Shown here: positions 34,843 to 44,224 of the stretch, piece after piece
How the letters are laid out: every line of letters starts with the position of its first letter
How positions within the stretch are numbered: position 1 is the first letter of the stretch
DNA from: Ignavibacteria bacterium
GTDB taxonomy: Bacteria > Bacteroidota > Ignavibacteria > Tepidaquicellales > Tepidaquicellaceae
Assembly: GCA_016719565.1 (NCBI GenBank)
Contig: JADJYU010000001.1
Coordinates: 496,001-560,000 of the forward strand
Reading direction: 5' to 3'
DNA: 64,000 nucleotides
Translations under genes and position numbers: made by a program
Notes under the pieces: generated by a model
What the model was told of the DNA's origin: nothing
Database searches by the model: none
The model's input: only the letters and a program-made list of their open reading frames with translations

Positions 34843-36639
34843 TTACCGCTTGTCATTTTTATCGGATGCAAACTCGACAAATATTTTGTTTCCCTTTATC
34901 TGATTATCATTCATTACTTTTACAACCTTGTTGGAATACTTTTCATCGACATTTACAAAACTGTATTTGTCAAATATTGAGATCTCGCCAACTGCCGTTC
35001 CCGGAATTCCTGTCTCTCCCGCTATGGCGCCTAATATATCTTTCGGCATTATTCCGGCATTCTTTCCAATGCTGATAAAAATTCTCTTTGAACCGGCGCT
35101 GTATCTGTCTGAACCGCTTCTGTCACTTTTTCTGTCTGACTTTCTGTCATCCCTTCTGTCACCTCGTTTATCATCCCTTCTGTCACCTCGTTTATCATCT
35201 CTTCTGTCTCCTCGTTTATCATCCCTTCTTCCTCTGCCTTCGTCCCTTTTCCTGTCCTTGCCGAAAGATTTTTTTCTGTCCCTTCTGTCATCATCATCAT
35301 AACCGCCGTATGACTTTTCAGGCATTACAGGCGCTTCAGTCTCCGCCGTTTTACCTATCACTAATTTAAGTAACGCTGATGCAATATCTTCCAGTGAATG
35401 TTCCTCATTAAGAAGTTTCTGAATTATTATATCATGAAGATTAAGTTCTTTGTCTGTCTTAATAATATTCGCAACTTCATCCTGAAGGACTTTCGTTCTT
35501 ACTTCCTCTACATCTTTCTCGGTCGGAACGTCCAGTTTATTAATTGGCGTCTTTGTATATTTTTCTATATCCTTTAATTTTCTGAAATCCTTACCCTTTA
35601 CAAATGTAAACGCGCGTCCTTCTCTTCCGGCTCTTGCAGTTCTTCCGATCCTGTGAACATAATACTCTTCATCCTGAGGCATATCGTAATTTACCACTGC
35701 ATCAATTTCATCTACGTCAATTCCCCGCGCCGCAACGTCAGTAGCTACAAGTATGTCGAGAGTTCGGTTTCTGAATTTTGACATAACCCTGTCACGCATC
35801 ATCTGCTTCATATCTCCGTGAAGTCCTTCAGCAGGATATCCTCTGGCCTGCAGGTGTGACACAAGATCGTCCACCATCCTTTTAGTGTTACAGAATACAA
35901 GCGTCAGCTCGGGATCGTATATATCCACTAACCTTGTAAGCACTTCAAGCTTCCCGACTGATTTAATGTCCAGGTAATATTGTTTCACTTTCGGAACGGT
36001 CAGTTCTTTATGAATTACTTTAATATGTACCGGATCATTCAGATATTTCTTTGACAGCTGAACAATCGCAGGAGGAATTGTTGCGGAAAAAAATACTGTC
36101 TGTCTTTCCTTAGCTGATGATTTGATTATGCTTTCTATATCATCTCTGAATCCCATGTCAAGCATCTCGTCAGCTTCATCAAGAACAATATATTTTACAT
36201 CCGACAGATTTATTGTTCCCCTGTTAATATGATCAAGCAGTCTGCCCGGTGTAGCAATAATTATCTGCACTCCGGATTTAAGCGCTTTGAATTGCCTGTC
36301 AATTGACTGCCCTCCGTATACCGGAATGACTTTAACATTTTTTTTATATTTCAGAAGTTCGCTGAACTCTTCAGCAACCTGGATTGCCAGTTCTCTTGTG
36401 GGGCATAAGACAACTGCCTGAATTTTTTTAGAATCGGATTCTACATTTTCAATTATCGGTATTGCAAAAGAGGCTGTCTTTCCCGTACCTGTCTGCGCCT
36501 GTCCAAGTACATCTCTTCCTTCCATAATGACGGGAATTGACTGAGTCTGTATCGGAGTTGCTTCTTCAAATCCCATATCTTTTACTGCTTTCTGAATTTC
36601 TATGGATAAATTCAGATCTTCAAATTTTGCGGTATGCAT
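34843..36639 (-). CDS. deaD: DEAD-box ATP-dependent RNA helicase (DeaD/CsdA type)
   Basis: A 598-aa RNA helicase. Q motif PTQTQ-like (ATPIQTQSIP), Walker A AQTGTGKT (motif I), PTRELA, GGQ, TPGRLLDH, DEAD (motif II), SAT (motif III), VATDVAARGID and HRIGRTARAG (motifs V and VI) are all visible. A linker follows, then a basic RGDRRDDK-rich spacer (24-bp DNA repeats) and a C-terminal DbpA-type RNA-binding fold (IFISIGKNAGIMPKDILGAI to the end). It probably unwinds rRNA precursors or helps translation at low temperature. It has its own AT-rich promoter region of about 127 bp, after the PhoH gene. Confidence 0.93.
   Translation of the reverse strand: MHTAKFEDLNLSIEIQKAVKDMGFEEATPIQTQSIPVIMEGRDVLGQAQTGTGKTASFAIPIIENVESDSKKIQAVVLCPTRELAIQVAEEFSELLKYKKNVKVIPVYGGQSIDRQFKALKSGVQIIIATPGRLLDHINRGTINLSDVKYIVLDEADEMLDMGFRDDIESIIKSSAKERQTVFFSATIPPAIVQLSKKYLNDPVHIKVIHKELTVPKVKQYYLDIKSVGKLEVLTRLVDIYDPELTLVFCNTKRMVDDLVSHLQARGYPAEGLHGDMKQMMRDRVMSKFRNRTLDILVATDVAARGIDVDEIDAVVNYDMPQDEEYYVHRIGRTARAGREGRAFTFVKGKDFRKLKDIEKYTKTPINKLDVPTEKDVEEVRTKVLQDEVANIIKTDKELNLHDIIIQKLLNEEHSLEDIASALLKLVIGKTAETEAPVMPEKSYGGYDDDDRRDRKKSFGKDRKRDEGRGRRDDKRGDRRDDKRGDRRDDKRGDRRDDRKSDRKSDRSGSDRYSAGSKRIFISIGKNAGIMPKDILGAIAGETGIPGTAVGEISIFDKYSFVNVDEKYSNKVVKVMNDNQIKGNKIFVEFASDKNDKR
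35144..35236 (-). repeat. Short tandem repeat in the helicase spacer
   Basis: Three to four in-frame units of 24 bp encode RGDRRDDK and its variants within the basic spacer of the DEAD-box helicase. A basic repeat like this would add non-specific RNA binding; copy number may vary. Confidence 0.75.
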
Positions 36640-36766
36640 TTATTGTGTTTTATTTTTTTTAATAAATCAGATGGTGATGAGCGTGAATTTTTTTGAAATG
36701 ATCAATTTTTCCTTAACTGTTTAAATTCCGCTGTTATATATTATATATAATAGATAAAATAATTAT

Positions 36767-38104
36767 TTAAAGCAAATTGCTGGCGAGCTCTGCAAGTTCT
36801 GATCTCTCGCCCTTTAGTAAATTTACATGAGCATAAAGCTTCTGACCTTTGAAATGCTCTATCAAATATGACAGTCCGTTTGATTGTGAATCAAGATACG
36901 GATGATCGATCTGATACACATCGCCTGTGAATACCAGTTTTGATCCTTCGCCTGCTCTCGTTATTATTGTTTTAATTTCGTGAGGAGTAAGATTCTGCGC
37001 CTCATCCACTATGAAGAAAATTCTCTGCAGACTTCTTCCGCGGATGTAACTCAGCGGCTCTATCACAAGCTTCTGATCTTTGATCATCTGAGCTATGATC
37101 TGATGCTGTTTGTCTGTCTCTGAATACTGATCCTGAATAACTTTTATATTATCCCATAGCGGCTGCATATACGGAGCAAGCTTATCCTCAATATCTCCGG
37201 GCAGATATCCGATATCTTTATTGCTGAGCGGAACAACCGGTCTTGCAATATAGATCTGTCTGTAATTTTTTCTCATCTGCAATGCCGAAGCAATTGCTAA
37301 AAGCGTCTTTCCCGTTCCCGCTTTTCCGGTCATTGACACAAGCGGAATTTCCGTATTTATCAGTGCGTCTGTTGCAAAAGTCTGCTCGGCGTTTCGCGAT
37401 TTAATTCCGTAAATGTCCGTCTTATCTACTTTCCTCAATACTTCGCGAATAGGATCGTAATGCGCCAGCACAGACCTGTTGCTGTTTCTGAGAATAAAAA
37501 ATTTATTCGGCAGTAAATCTCCGTTCAACTTCTTTTTAACCGCATCTATGCCGACTTCGAACGGCGACTGATATAGCTTCAGTAAAATCTCATCATCGAA
37601 ATTATCTATGAATTCCTTACCGCTGTATAATTCTTCAACGCTTGCAGTCATATCAGTAGTATAATCTTCAGCAAGCACGCCTATTGCCTTTGCCTTCATA
37701 CGAAGATTTACATCCTTACTGACAAGTATAACAGATCTGCCTTTGTTTTTATTATGAATATCAAGAGCAGTGCTGAGTATCCTGTGATCCGGCGTATCGT
37801 CAATAAACATTTCCCTGATCTCTGACAAAAGACCTTTTGTAATTGCTATCCGTACCTTTCCTCTTCCTTTGCCTAATGAAACTCCGTCTTTAAATAAAGC
37901 TGAACCGGTCATTGAGTCAAGTGTCCTTGCAAATTCTCTCGCGTTTAAATTTATTACCTGACTTCCCCTTTTAAAATGATCAAGCTCTTCTATTACTGTC
38001 AGAGGTATGATAATGTCGTTTTCTTTGAATTGTAAAACACAGGATGAATCATGAAGTATAACATTTGTATCAAGAATGAAAATCTTAGTGGATTTTTTTG
38101 CCAT
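36767..38104 (-). CDS. PhoH family ATPase with N-terminal PIN domain
   Basis: A 445-aa protein of the PhoH/YlaK type. Residues 1-150 form a PIN-like nuclease domain (FILDTNVILHDSS, with the second and third acidic residues in VIEELDHFK and LSTALDIHNK). Residues about 250-445 form the PhoH ATPase: Walker A GKAGTGKTLLA, IARPVVPLSNKDIGYLPGD, Walker B FFIVDEAQNLTPHE, and GDVYQIDHPYLD. It is believed to act as an RNase/helicase in RNA quality control. A TATATTTG box lies 38 bp upstream of the ATG, matching the Bacteroidota -7 consensus TAnnTTTG. Confidence 0.93.
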   Translation of the reverse strand: MAKKSTKIFILDTNVILHDSSCVLQFKENDIIIPLTVIEELDHFKRGSQVINLNAREFARTLDSMTGSALFKDGVSLGKGRGKVRIAITKGLLSEIREMFIDDTPDHRILSTALDIHNKNKGRSVILVSKDVNLRMKAKAIGVLAEDYTTDMTASVEELYSGKEFIDNFDDEILLKLYQSPFEVGIDAVKKKLNGDLLPNKFFILRNSNRSVLAHYDPIREVLRKVDKTDIYGIKSRNAEQTFATDALINTEIPLVSMTGKAGTGKTLLAIASALQMRKNYRQIYIARPVVPLSNKDIGYLPGDIEDKLAPYMQPLWDNIKVIQDQYSETDKQHQIIAQMIKDQKLVIEPLSYIRGRSLQRIFFIVDEAQNLTPHEIKTIITRAGEGSKLVFTGDVYQIDHPYLDSQSNGLSYLIEHFKGQKLYAHVNLLKGERSELAELASNLL

Positions 38105-38141
38105 ATAGAATTGGGATTCAGTTTAGTCAATTTTCAGAGAA

Positions 38142-38149
38142 CAAATATA
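38142..38149 (-). promoter_or_regulatory. Candidate -7 promoter box of the PhoH gene
   Basis: The minus strand reads TATATTTG, a perfect match to the Bacteroidota -7 motif TAnnTTTG, 38 bp before the ATG. No convincing TTG -33 element is at the usual 19-21 bp distance, so this is a candidate only. Confidence 0.4.
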
Positions 38150-38213
38150 CTTTATCCCTTGCTTATATGAAATGTAGGTATAATTCAATAATTGTGGTTT
38201 TAATTACTGTTCG

Positions 38214-38274
38214 ATAGAGTCACACCAATAGATATACTTTAAACTTGAGAATCATTTTATGCGGGTGACTCTAT
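38214..38274. repeat. Inverted repeat ATAGAGTCAC ... GTGACTCTAT with related copy at 44090
   Basis: A perfect 10-bp inverted repeat flanks a 41-bp interior. The inner sequence (TAAACTTGAGA, ATGCGGGTGACTCTATGG) has a relative at 44110-44158 (TAAACCTGAGA, ATGCGGTTGACTTAATGG). It could be a small mobile repeat or a cis-regulatory hairpin. Confidence 0.6.
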
Positions 38275-38411
38275 GGAAACAACTTATATTTGCCCGGGTT
38301 TTCAGCTAAAAATCTGTGAAGGATCTCAATAGAGAAGGAATATCTCTGCCTGTAAACCATAAGTACATTATTTAAAGTTACTTCAAAAATATAATTTTAC
38401 TATTTTAAAAT

Positions 38412-39353
38412 ATGAATATTGTAAATTACAGATTTTTTCCCGACTGGAACAGCCCCGGTTTTGACAGCAATAATTATTTTGACATTTTTAAAAACTCATG
38501 CGTTATTATAAATGCTGTCTCTGATTATACATATTATCCCCTTCACACCGGCACACTTTCCTTAAAATATATCATACGTGGAGAAGAATATTACTTTACA
38601 AAAAAAGGGAAATACCGGGTTTCCAGTGAAAACTTCCTTATAATTAATGAAGGACAATACTATGAAAGTAAAATTGAAACCGTAGAAAATTCAGAATCTC
38701 TATCACTATTTTTTGATCCGGTTACCGTTTGCAATATTTCTAATTCACTTGTCCTTCCATCGGAATATCTTCTGGATAATCTTAATGAATCAGGAAACAG
38801 CGCGGGAAGTGTGAATTTTTTAGAAAAGCTTTATACGGCAGACAAAGATATTATTACTATGTTTCAAAAAATTAAAAGATCACTTTCGGGGAGTGAAAAT
38901 TCCGGGTTTTATATAAATGAACTTATGCTGCAGATATTTGATAATATGATACTGAAAAGAAGTGATGTGATAAAAGAAATTGAAAGAATGCCGTTTGTAA
39001 AATCAGGTACCAAAATAGAAATATATAAAAGATTAAGCATTGCCAAAGATTACATCCTTTCCTGTTTCAGTAAAAAGATCACTTTATCAGATCTTGCAAC
39101 AGCAGCGTGTATGTGTGAACATCATTTGCTGAGAGAATTTAAAAAATTATATAATATAACGCCGCACCAGTTCCTCATCAGAACCCGACTGAATAATGCA
39201 GCGAATTTACTGGCGAATTCAGATAAATCCATATCCGGAATAGCTTCTGATTCGGGATTTGAGTATCTCAGTACTTTTTGCGAAACATTCAGCAAGTACT
39301 ATCAAATGTCTCCATCCTCATACCGAAATATTAAAAATATCAATTTTCAGTAA
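38412..39353 (+). CDS. AraC family transcriptional regulator
   Basis: A 313-aa protein. The N-terminal 200 residues look like a ligand-sensing cupin-like domain (SLKYIIRGEEYYF, NFLIINEGQYYES). The C-terminal 100 residues are the double helix-turn-helix: IAKDYILSCFSKKITLSDLA, CMCEHHLLREFKKLY, TPHQFLIRTRLNNA and IASDSGFEYLSTFCETF, with the conserved SGF and SPSSYR tail. It is probably a regulator of a nearby or remote pathway; the effector is unknown. It lies divergent from PhoH and 66 bp upstream of the T9SS gene, which it might control. Confidence 0.88.
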   Translation: MNIVNYRFFPDWNSPGFDSNNYFDIFKNSCVIINAVSDYTYYPLHTGTLSLKYIIRGEEYYFTKKGKYRVSSENFLIINEGQYYESKIETVENSESLSLFFDPVTVCNISNSLVLPSEYLLDNLNESGNSAGSVNFLEKLYTADKDIITMFQKIKRSLSGSENSGFYINELMLQIFDNMILKRSDVIKEIERMPFVKSGTKIEIYKRLSIAKDYILSCFSKKITLSDLATAACMCEHHLLREFKKLYNITPHQFLIRTRLNNAANLLANSDKSISGIASDSGFEYLSTFCETFSKYYQMSPSSYRNIKNINFQ

Positions 39354-39419
39354 ATCTGTTGTCCGCTGTATATTTATTTTTGTATTAGTTTAATCCTTAA
39401 AATTAATTTCAAAACTAAT

Positions 39420-40653
39420 ATGAAATTCATAATTCATTCATTTTTAATATTACTAACATCATGCTTATTAAAGAGTAATTTTGTTTATTCACAAAACGGC
39501 TGGCAGCAGCAGACAAGCGGAACTTCGGCAACTCTTCTCGGCGCAGTTATGACCGACTTGAATACTGCATATACATGTGGTCTGAACGGACTTATTATTA
39601 AAACCACAAACGGCGGTAATAACTGGTTTACTCTAAATACTAATACCGGCAGATTCCTTAGAGATATTACTTCTGCGGGTTTTAATACATTATATGCCGT
39701 CGGCGAGATGGGAATTGTTTTAAGAACAACTAACGGAGGAAGTAACTGGATCACTCAATTAAGCGGGACGGACAGTACTTTAGTTCATGTGAAATTTTCC
39801 TGACGAATTAAACGGCTTTGCAGTTGGAGTGAGCGGTACTGTAGTCAGAACTACAGACGGCGGTAATAACTGGATCCTGCTGAATAGCGGAACGGACAAT
39901 TCTTTAACAGGAGTATATTTTGTTGACAGTAATACAGGGTTTATCACGGGATACTCCGGACATATTCAAAAAACTATAAACGGCGGTGAAAACTGGAGTA
40001 TACTTAATAGCGGCGTTACGGATATACTAAGATCCGTCTTTTTCAAAAATGCTGATACGGGATTTGCCGTTGGATATTCCGGAAAAATTCTCAAAACATT
40101 TAACTCGGGTTCAAACTGGGAAATCATATCCTCTGCTACTCAGAATAATCTGTTCTCAGTTTTCTTCCCGGTGAGTGATACAGGATATATTTCAGGAAGA
40201 GATGTAATTTTAAAATCTGTAGACGGGGGAAACAGCTGGCTGAATCAGCCGGTAAACATTACATCAAATGATCTTTACAGCATTCATTTCATAGATAACA
40301 AAAACGGTTTAACCATAGGACAAAACGGAGTAATCCTGAAAACGGTAACCGGCGGTGTAGGTATTGTTAAATTATCCGGGGAAATTCCTGACAGATTTAT
40401 TTTATATCAAAATTATCCAAACCCCTTTAATCCGGTTACAAAAATTGAGTTTGATATAATTAAAAATTCTGATGTTAAGATATCAGTATTTGACATAACG
40501 GGAAGACATATAACTGATCTTGTAAATCAGAACTTAACAGCTGGTACTTTCGCAGCGGAATGGAATGCATCTGACTCACCGGGCGGAGTTTATTTTTACA
40601 GGATAGAGACAAATGAATTCACATTTACACGCAAGATGATCCTTTTAAAATAA
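39420..40653 (+). pseudogene. YCF48-like repeat protein with T9SS sorting domain, one frameshift
   Basis: A signal peptide (FIIHSFLILLTSCLLKSNFVYSQ) is followed by six or more propeller repeats with turns such as TTNGGNNWF, TTDGGNNW and FNSGSNW, and a T9SS type A sorting domain (NYPNPFNPVTKI, PGGVYFYRI, TRKMILLK). The frame breaks at 39795-39798. With one T fewer, the sequence would continue as VKFPDELNGFAVGV into the second frame (39829-40653), so this is a single-base insertion in T4. The product would be about 410 aa. The short N-terminal region differs from the array A proteins. The 3' end overlaps the convergent HHH gene by 9 bp. Confidence 0.78.
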
Positions 40654-42732
40654 TATCTCCACACCGACATTGAGCCTGTTATTAATATCTCCGTCAATCC
40701 TGTCATTTCCGCTGCCGGTGAATTTTACTCCGTCTGTGTAAGTCTCTGAATACTTTGCAGAGATCTCAAACAGCCGGAATGGTTTATAGCGCAGTACGGC
40801 GTACCATCTTTTCCCTTTACCGTATAAAGCTGTATTTGACATAACTCCTTTTATATCATTTTCATATTCGTAAATTCTGCTGTCGTAATCTTCCGTATCA
40901 AAAAATATTATCCGCATATCGAATACCAGACCCGGAAACGGATTCAGCCGCATATCAGAAAAAAAGATCGTGCCCTTACTGCCTATTCCGGATTCCCTGT
41001 ATCTGACATTCACAAATTCAAAACGGCTTCTGAATCTCAGAGCGTCAGACAGCTGATATATAAATCCTAATCTTGCATTAAACTGATGTCTGTTATCAGT
41101 TAGCTTTACATCCCTTTGAACAGAGTCCTTTACTGTCGTAATGTCTCCTTTAATTTCGTTTTTAATTTTCAGATTAATTACAAATCCTTTCTCCGCGCGC
41201 CAGTCTGCATTAAATAAGAAATCATTTCCCGAAACCGGAAGAGGATTTAAAAATGATCTGTATGGAAATTTATACTGATCGAAATATACATTCAGTGTCA
41301 GTCCTTTAAATGGTTTCAAAGTCAGACCTGCATAAAACCCTCTTTCGTTTTTAGTCTCGCCGCTTCTTTCGCCAAATCCTGATGAGTGAACGGAAACGAA
41401 GTTATAAGGATAATTTCTATATGAAAATATAAGCTCCGCTGTGCCGGGAAATGTAAATGAAACTGAATTAACCGATGCAACTGCGCCCGACGACGAATGA
41501 GTCCATTCACCGAAGAAATTCATATTCTTTACAAGTATATCATAATCGGCTCCCAGTGAACTTGCCTTGTCGCCGCTAAAGTCATAAAGTTCTCTCATTG
41601 TATCTTTTGATACCGGTTTGGAAAATTTACCGGACCAATATGTTATTCCCGATCTTAAAAATCCTTTTGAGTATGAAACTCTTCCTCCGAAAAATTTTTC
41701 CTTAACCGATTTTTTTCTGTTTATCTCTGAAGATGTGCGGTGATATCCGTCGCTGTAAAAGGAGTTAACTTTTTCTGAATTTTCGTCTATACTCGCGTCG
41801 AAATAATTATCCGAATAAAAAAGATCGGCAACAAAATTTCCCTGCCCGTAACTCAACGCAGCTCCCCGGAAAAATTGCGACTCGCCGACTGAAGTATATC
41901 CCTTTATACCTTTGCCTTTTCTTTTTAACGGACTGACTGCGTCAATCCCTTTGGAAAAATATCCCGAGCCGGAAAGCGTAAGACCCTGTCCGAAGTTTAG
42001 CGAATAGTCGCCTGCAATAATTTTTCTGAACCCGAATATGTTATCAGCCGCAATATATCCTGATGTGAAGTCATTTAAATTTTTCTCTCCGGGATCTTTT
42101 TCCATTGTAAGATTAATTTCAAAAACCGGATCCGCCTTTCCGTATTTTAATTTCAAGCTCGTGTAGAGTTTAGGTTTCGTACCCTCGTATTTTTCAGTTA
42201 AGTAACCCTGCTTTGTTTGCAGGTCCTGCATAAACCTTGATCTGACACGTGTAGTAATTTTATCAAAGATGTTCAATTGGGAAGATTTATAGATCATACC
42301 GGTCTCATCAATAATTACATCAGAAGTAGATTTTCTAACAATGAGATAAATTTTTATTTTCTCGTAAAGTTCTGCAGACATACCTTTAACCTTCAGCAAT
42401 TCACGTTTTGATTTGTATTTTTTAATTTCACTGCGGTAAATTAGAATATTGCGCGCAGTCATAGAATTTAAAAAAGGGATCAGCGTAAGTTCGTCAAAAG
42501 TTACTTTATTCAGGTCAAGCGGATTTCTCCGGAAGGTTTCAAGATCTTCAAGTATGTCAGGATCTTCCGTCTCAGCATCAAAACTTTCCATTAGAATTTC
42601 TTCGCGGAAAGAATTTCTCAAGTCTGTCGTGTCAGTCGTCTGATCTTTATCCTGCGCCGGAAAAGCGGAATTTATCAGACAATTCATCAAAGCAAAAATG
42701 CAAATACTTACCGGCAATAATTTTCGTGTCAT
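40645..42732 (-). CDS. Helix-hairpin-helix plus outer-membrane beta-barrel protein
   Basis: A 695-aa protein with a signal peptide (LLPVSICIFALMNCLINSAFPA). Residues about 50-130 form two helix-hairpin-helix motifs of the ComEA type (NPLDLNKVTFDELTLIPFL, KYKSKRELLKVKGMSAELYE). The remaining 560 residues alternate aromatic and Gly/Ser strands typical of an outer-membrane beta-barrel, ending in VEILF. This HHH-plus-barrel plan is known from Bacteroidota/FCB genomes and is not characterised; DNA uptake or surface DNA binding would be a reasonable hypothesis. Upstream at 42753-42760 is a TATATTTG box. It ends convergent with the YCF48 gene. Confidence 0.8.
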   Translation of the reverse strand: MTRKLLPVSICIFALMNCLINSAFPAQDKDQTTDTTDLRNSFREEILMESFDAETEDPDILEDLETFRRNPLDLNKVTFDELTLIPFLNSMTARNILIYRSEIKKYKSKRELLKVKGMSAELYEKIKIYLIVRKSTSDVIIDETGMIYKSSQLNIFDKITTRVRSRFMQDLQTKQGYLTEKYEGTKPKLYTSLKLKYGKADPVFEINLTMEKDPGEKNLNDFTSGYIAADNIFGFRKIIAGDYSLNFGQGLTLSGSGYFSKGIDAVSPLKRKGKGIKGYTSVGESQFFRGAALSYGQGNFVADLFYSDNYFDASIDENSEKVNSFYSDGYHRTSSEINRKKSVKEKFFGGRVSYSKGFLRSGITYWSGKFSKPVSKDTMRELYDFSGDKASSLGADYDILVKNMNFFGEWTHSSSGAVASVNSVSFTFPGTAELIFSYRNYPYNFVSVHSSGFGERSGETKNERGFYAGLTLKPFKGLTLNVYFDQYKFPYRSFLNPLPVSGNDFLFNADWRAEKGFVINLKIKNEIKGDITTVKDSVQRDVKLTDNRHQFNARLGFIYQLSDALRFRSRFEFVNVRYRESGIGSKGTIFFSDMRLNPFPGLVFDMRIIFFDTEDYDSRIYEYENDIKGVMSNTALYGKGKRWYAVLRYKPFRLFEISAKYSETYTDGVKFTGSGNDRIDGDINNRLNVGVEILF

Positions 42733-42752
42733 GGCTCATCATATTTTCCGTA

Positions 42753-42760
42753 CAAATATA
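42753..42760 (-). promoter_or_regulatory. Candidate -7 promoter box of the HHH/beta-barrel gene
   Basis: The minus strand has TATATTTG, 21 bp before the ATG at 42732, matching the Bacteroidota -7 motif TAnnTTTG. No clear TTG lies at 19-21 bp. Confidence 0.35.
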
Positions 42761-42834
42761 ATAATGTTCAGCCCAATTAAAAAAATAAAATTTTGCAGTT
42801 TGTGAAAATTCAATTTGTTAAAAAAGTATTGAAT

Positions 42835-42872
42835 AAAAAAAACCTTCTCCTTATAAATAGTCAGGAGAAGGT
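42835..42872 (-). terminator. Rho-independent terminator of the lipase-like gene
   Basis: Stem ACCTTCTCCT/AGGAGAAGGT with an 11-nt loop. On the minus strand it is followed by a T-run (complement of 42835-42842). It lies 45-80 bp beyond the stop at 42917. Confidence 0.75.
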
Positions 42873-42916
42873 AAAAATTTATACAAATAAAAAATTTTAT
42901 TTTAAATCATATTTTG

Positions 42917-43987
42917 TTAAGGATTTTTCCATTTGCAAGGTGTATTTCCTGTATTCGTTATTGGCGCGTTAATCAGATAAAGATAAGTACTTGTTGTATG
43001 CTCAAAGGCGACCCAGCATTCATAATTTTCTAAAGAGCCCGATGGAAAATTACAGGGTACGGGAGTTGCCGGTCCGCTCAGTTCCACCTTAGTGCCGACG
43101 TGCTTATAAAAGAGATTATACTTTGTAAAATATACGTCCATTGCTAACAACACTGCATCAATTGAATAAGGGATTGATGTCGGTATCTGATTTACCAATA
43201 CAGTAGCTATATCGCCGTAAAAATAATGAACAAGATCATTGGGATTTACAACTCTGTAAAATTCAGAATTAGTAGCTGATATTTTTTGCTCAATATGCTG
43301 CGCGAAATGAGCATTACCGCAGCTCGGAGCGGCGAAAGTATAAGTATTCAGACTGAATCTCGATGTGTAACCGTTATCAATGAACCATGCAGACATCATA
43401 GTCGCGAGCATTCCTCCCAGACTGTGACCTGTTATATACATTTGATTTGTGCTGTCGCTGAATGCGTTCAGATACTGTGAAAGAGTTTTTCCTGTTGCAG
43501 AATCTCTCATTATCAAAAGAGAATCCAGACCGAATAATGCGCCGTATGAAACCGAATCCTCAGAAGTTCCCCATGGATATCTGACAAACTCAATTGCTCC
43601 GATATCTTCTTCCCAGTCATAAGGGAAACACCAGTCCGTTCCGCGGATTGCAATACAGTAAGCAGCCGGAGTAACAGTTGTATCTTTTGCAACAAACATC
43701 ATGTTTCCGTTTTGCGAAGAGAGAGCCGGTCCCCAGTCAAGTTTCCAGTCTCCGCCTGTTGCATAATTATTATTCTTCAATTGTATGATAAGCGAATCCC
43801 GCAGGTATGCGGTATTATTTTCCGCAGTATAACTAAGCGATGCAAGAGTCATGCAAATCTCAGCTTCGGATTCGTCATAACTGAAAACAGGCGGAGGATT
43901 GCTTACGCCCGGATTTCCGGAATCATCCACGCAGGATGAAAAAAAACTTATACAGACTAAAACTGAGAGCAGGTATATTATTTTCAT
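42917..43987 (-). CDS. Lipoprotein lipase, class 3 alpha/beta hydrolase
   Basis: A 356-aa lipoprotein. The lipobox FFSSC gives Cys19 after a signal peptide (IIYLLSVLVCISFFSSC). The mature part has TPAAYCIAIRGTD, YITGHSLGGMLATMMS (nucleophile Ser in GHSLGG) and TFAAPSCGN, then FYRVVNPNDLVHYFY and a final His-containing region (CWVAFEHT). These are the motifs of the class 3 triacylglycerol lipase family (Ser, Asp, His). It is probably anchored to the outer membrane; substrate is a lipid ester. It has its own terminator downstream. Confidence 0.87.
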   Translation of the reverse strand: MKIIYLLSVLVCISFFSSCVDDSGNPGVSNPPPVFSYDESEAEICMTLASLSYTAENNTAYLRDSLIIQLKNNNYATGGDWKLDWGPALSSQNGNMMFVAKDTTVTPAAYCIAIRGTDWCFPYDWEEDIGAIEFVRYPWGTSEDSVSYGALFGLDSLLIMRDSATGKTLSQYLNAFSDSTNQMYITGHSLGGMLATMMSAWFIDNGYTSRFSLNTYTFAAPSCGNAHFAQHIEQKISATNSEFYRVVNPNDLVHYFYGDIATVLVNQIPTSIPYSIDAVLLAMDVYFTKYNLFYKHVGTKVELSGPATPVPCNFPSGSLENYECWVAFEHTTSTYLYLINAPITNTGNTPCKWKNP

Positions 43988-44109
43988 TTATATTTTCGGT
44001 TAGATTGAATGCAAATTAATTGATGATAAAAATCAAAACAATTCTTAAATTAATTACATTATCTTAAATGAATTTCCTGCGTTGAATTCTGTCCTATTGA
44101 GCCCTCGCA

Positions 44110-44158
44110 AAAGTTTTAGTCTAAACCTGAGATGTATTTCATGCGGTTGACTTAATGG
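44110..44158. repeat. Second copy of the hairpin-type element
   Basis: The core TAAACCTGAGA, then TTCATGCGGTTGACTTAATGG, matches the interior and right arm of the element at 38214-38274. The left arm is degenerate here. It lies in the 237-bp gap between the lipase-like and Omp28 genes. Confidence 0.5.
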
Positions 44159-44163
44159 TGACC

Positions 44164-44199
44164 AAAAAAAACGGGAAATAACTTAAAGTCATTTCCCGA
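44164..44199 (-). terminator. Rho-independent terminator after the Omp28-like gene
   Basis: Perfect stem CGGGAAAT/ATTTCCCG. On the minus strand a run of eight T follows. It ends the tlpA-like/barrel/Omp28 unit. Confidence 0.8.
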
Positions 44200-44224
44200 A
44201 AAAAATTTAACAGGCTAAAATTAT

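Larger units (their letters stand above)
38105..38411. other. Intergenic region with a hairpin element, divergent promoter region
   Basis: A 307-bp stretch between the divergent phoH and AraC genes. It contains the PhoH promoter box and, around 38214-38274, a strong inverted repeat (listed separately). No gene is seen. Confidence 0.6.

Noticed and set aside
32662..35369. Plus-strand open frames opposite the EamA, HAD and helicase genes
   Set aside because: These are shadows of well-supported minus-strand genes; the translations are Leu/Ser/Phe-rich with no family motifs.
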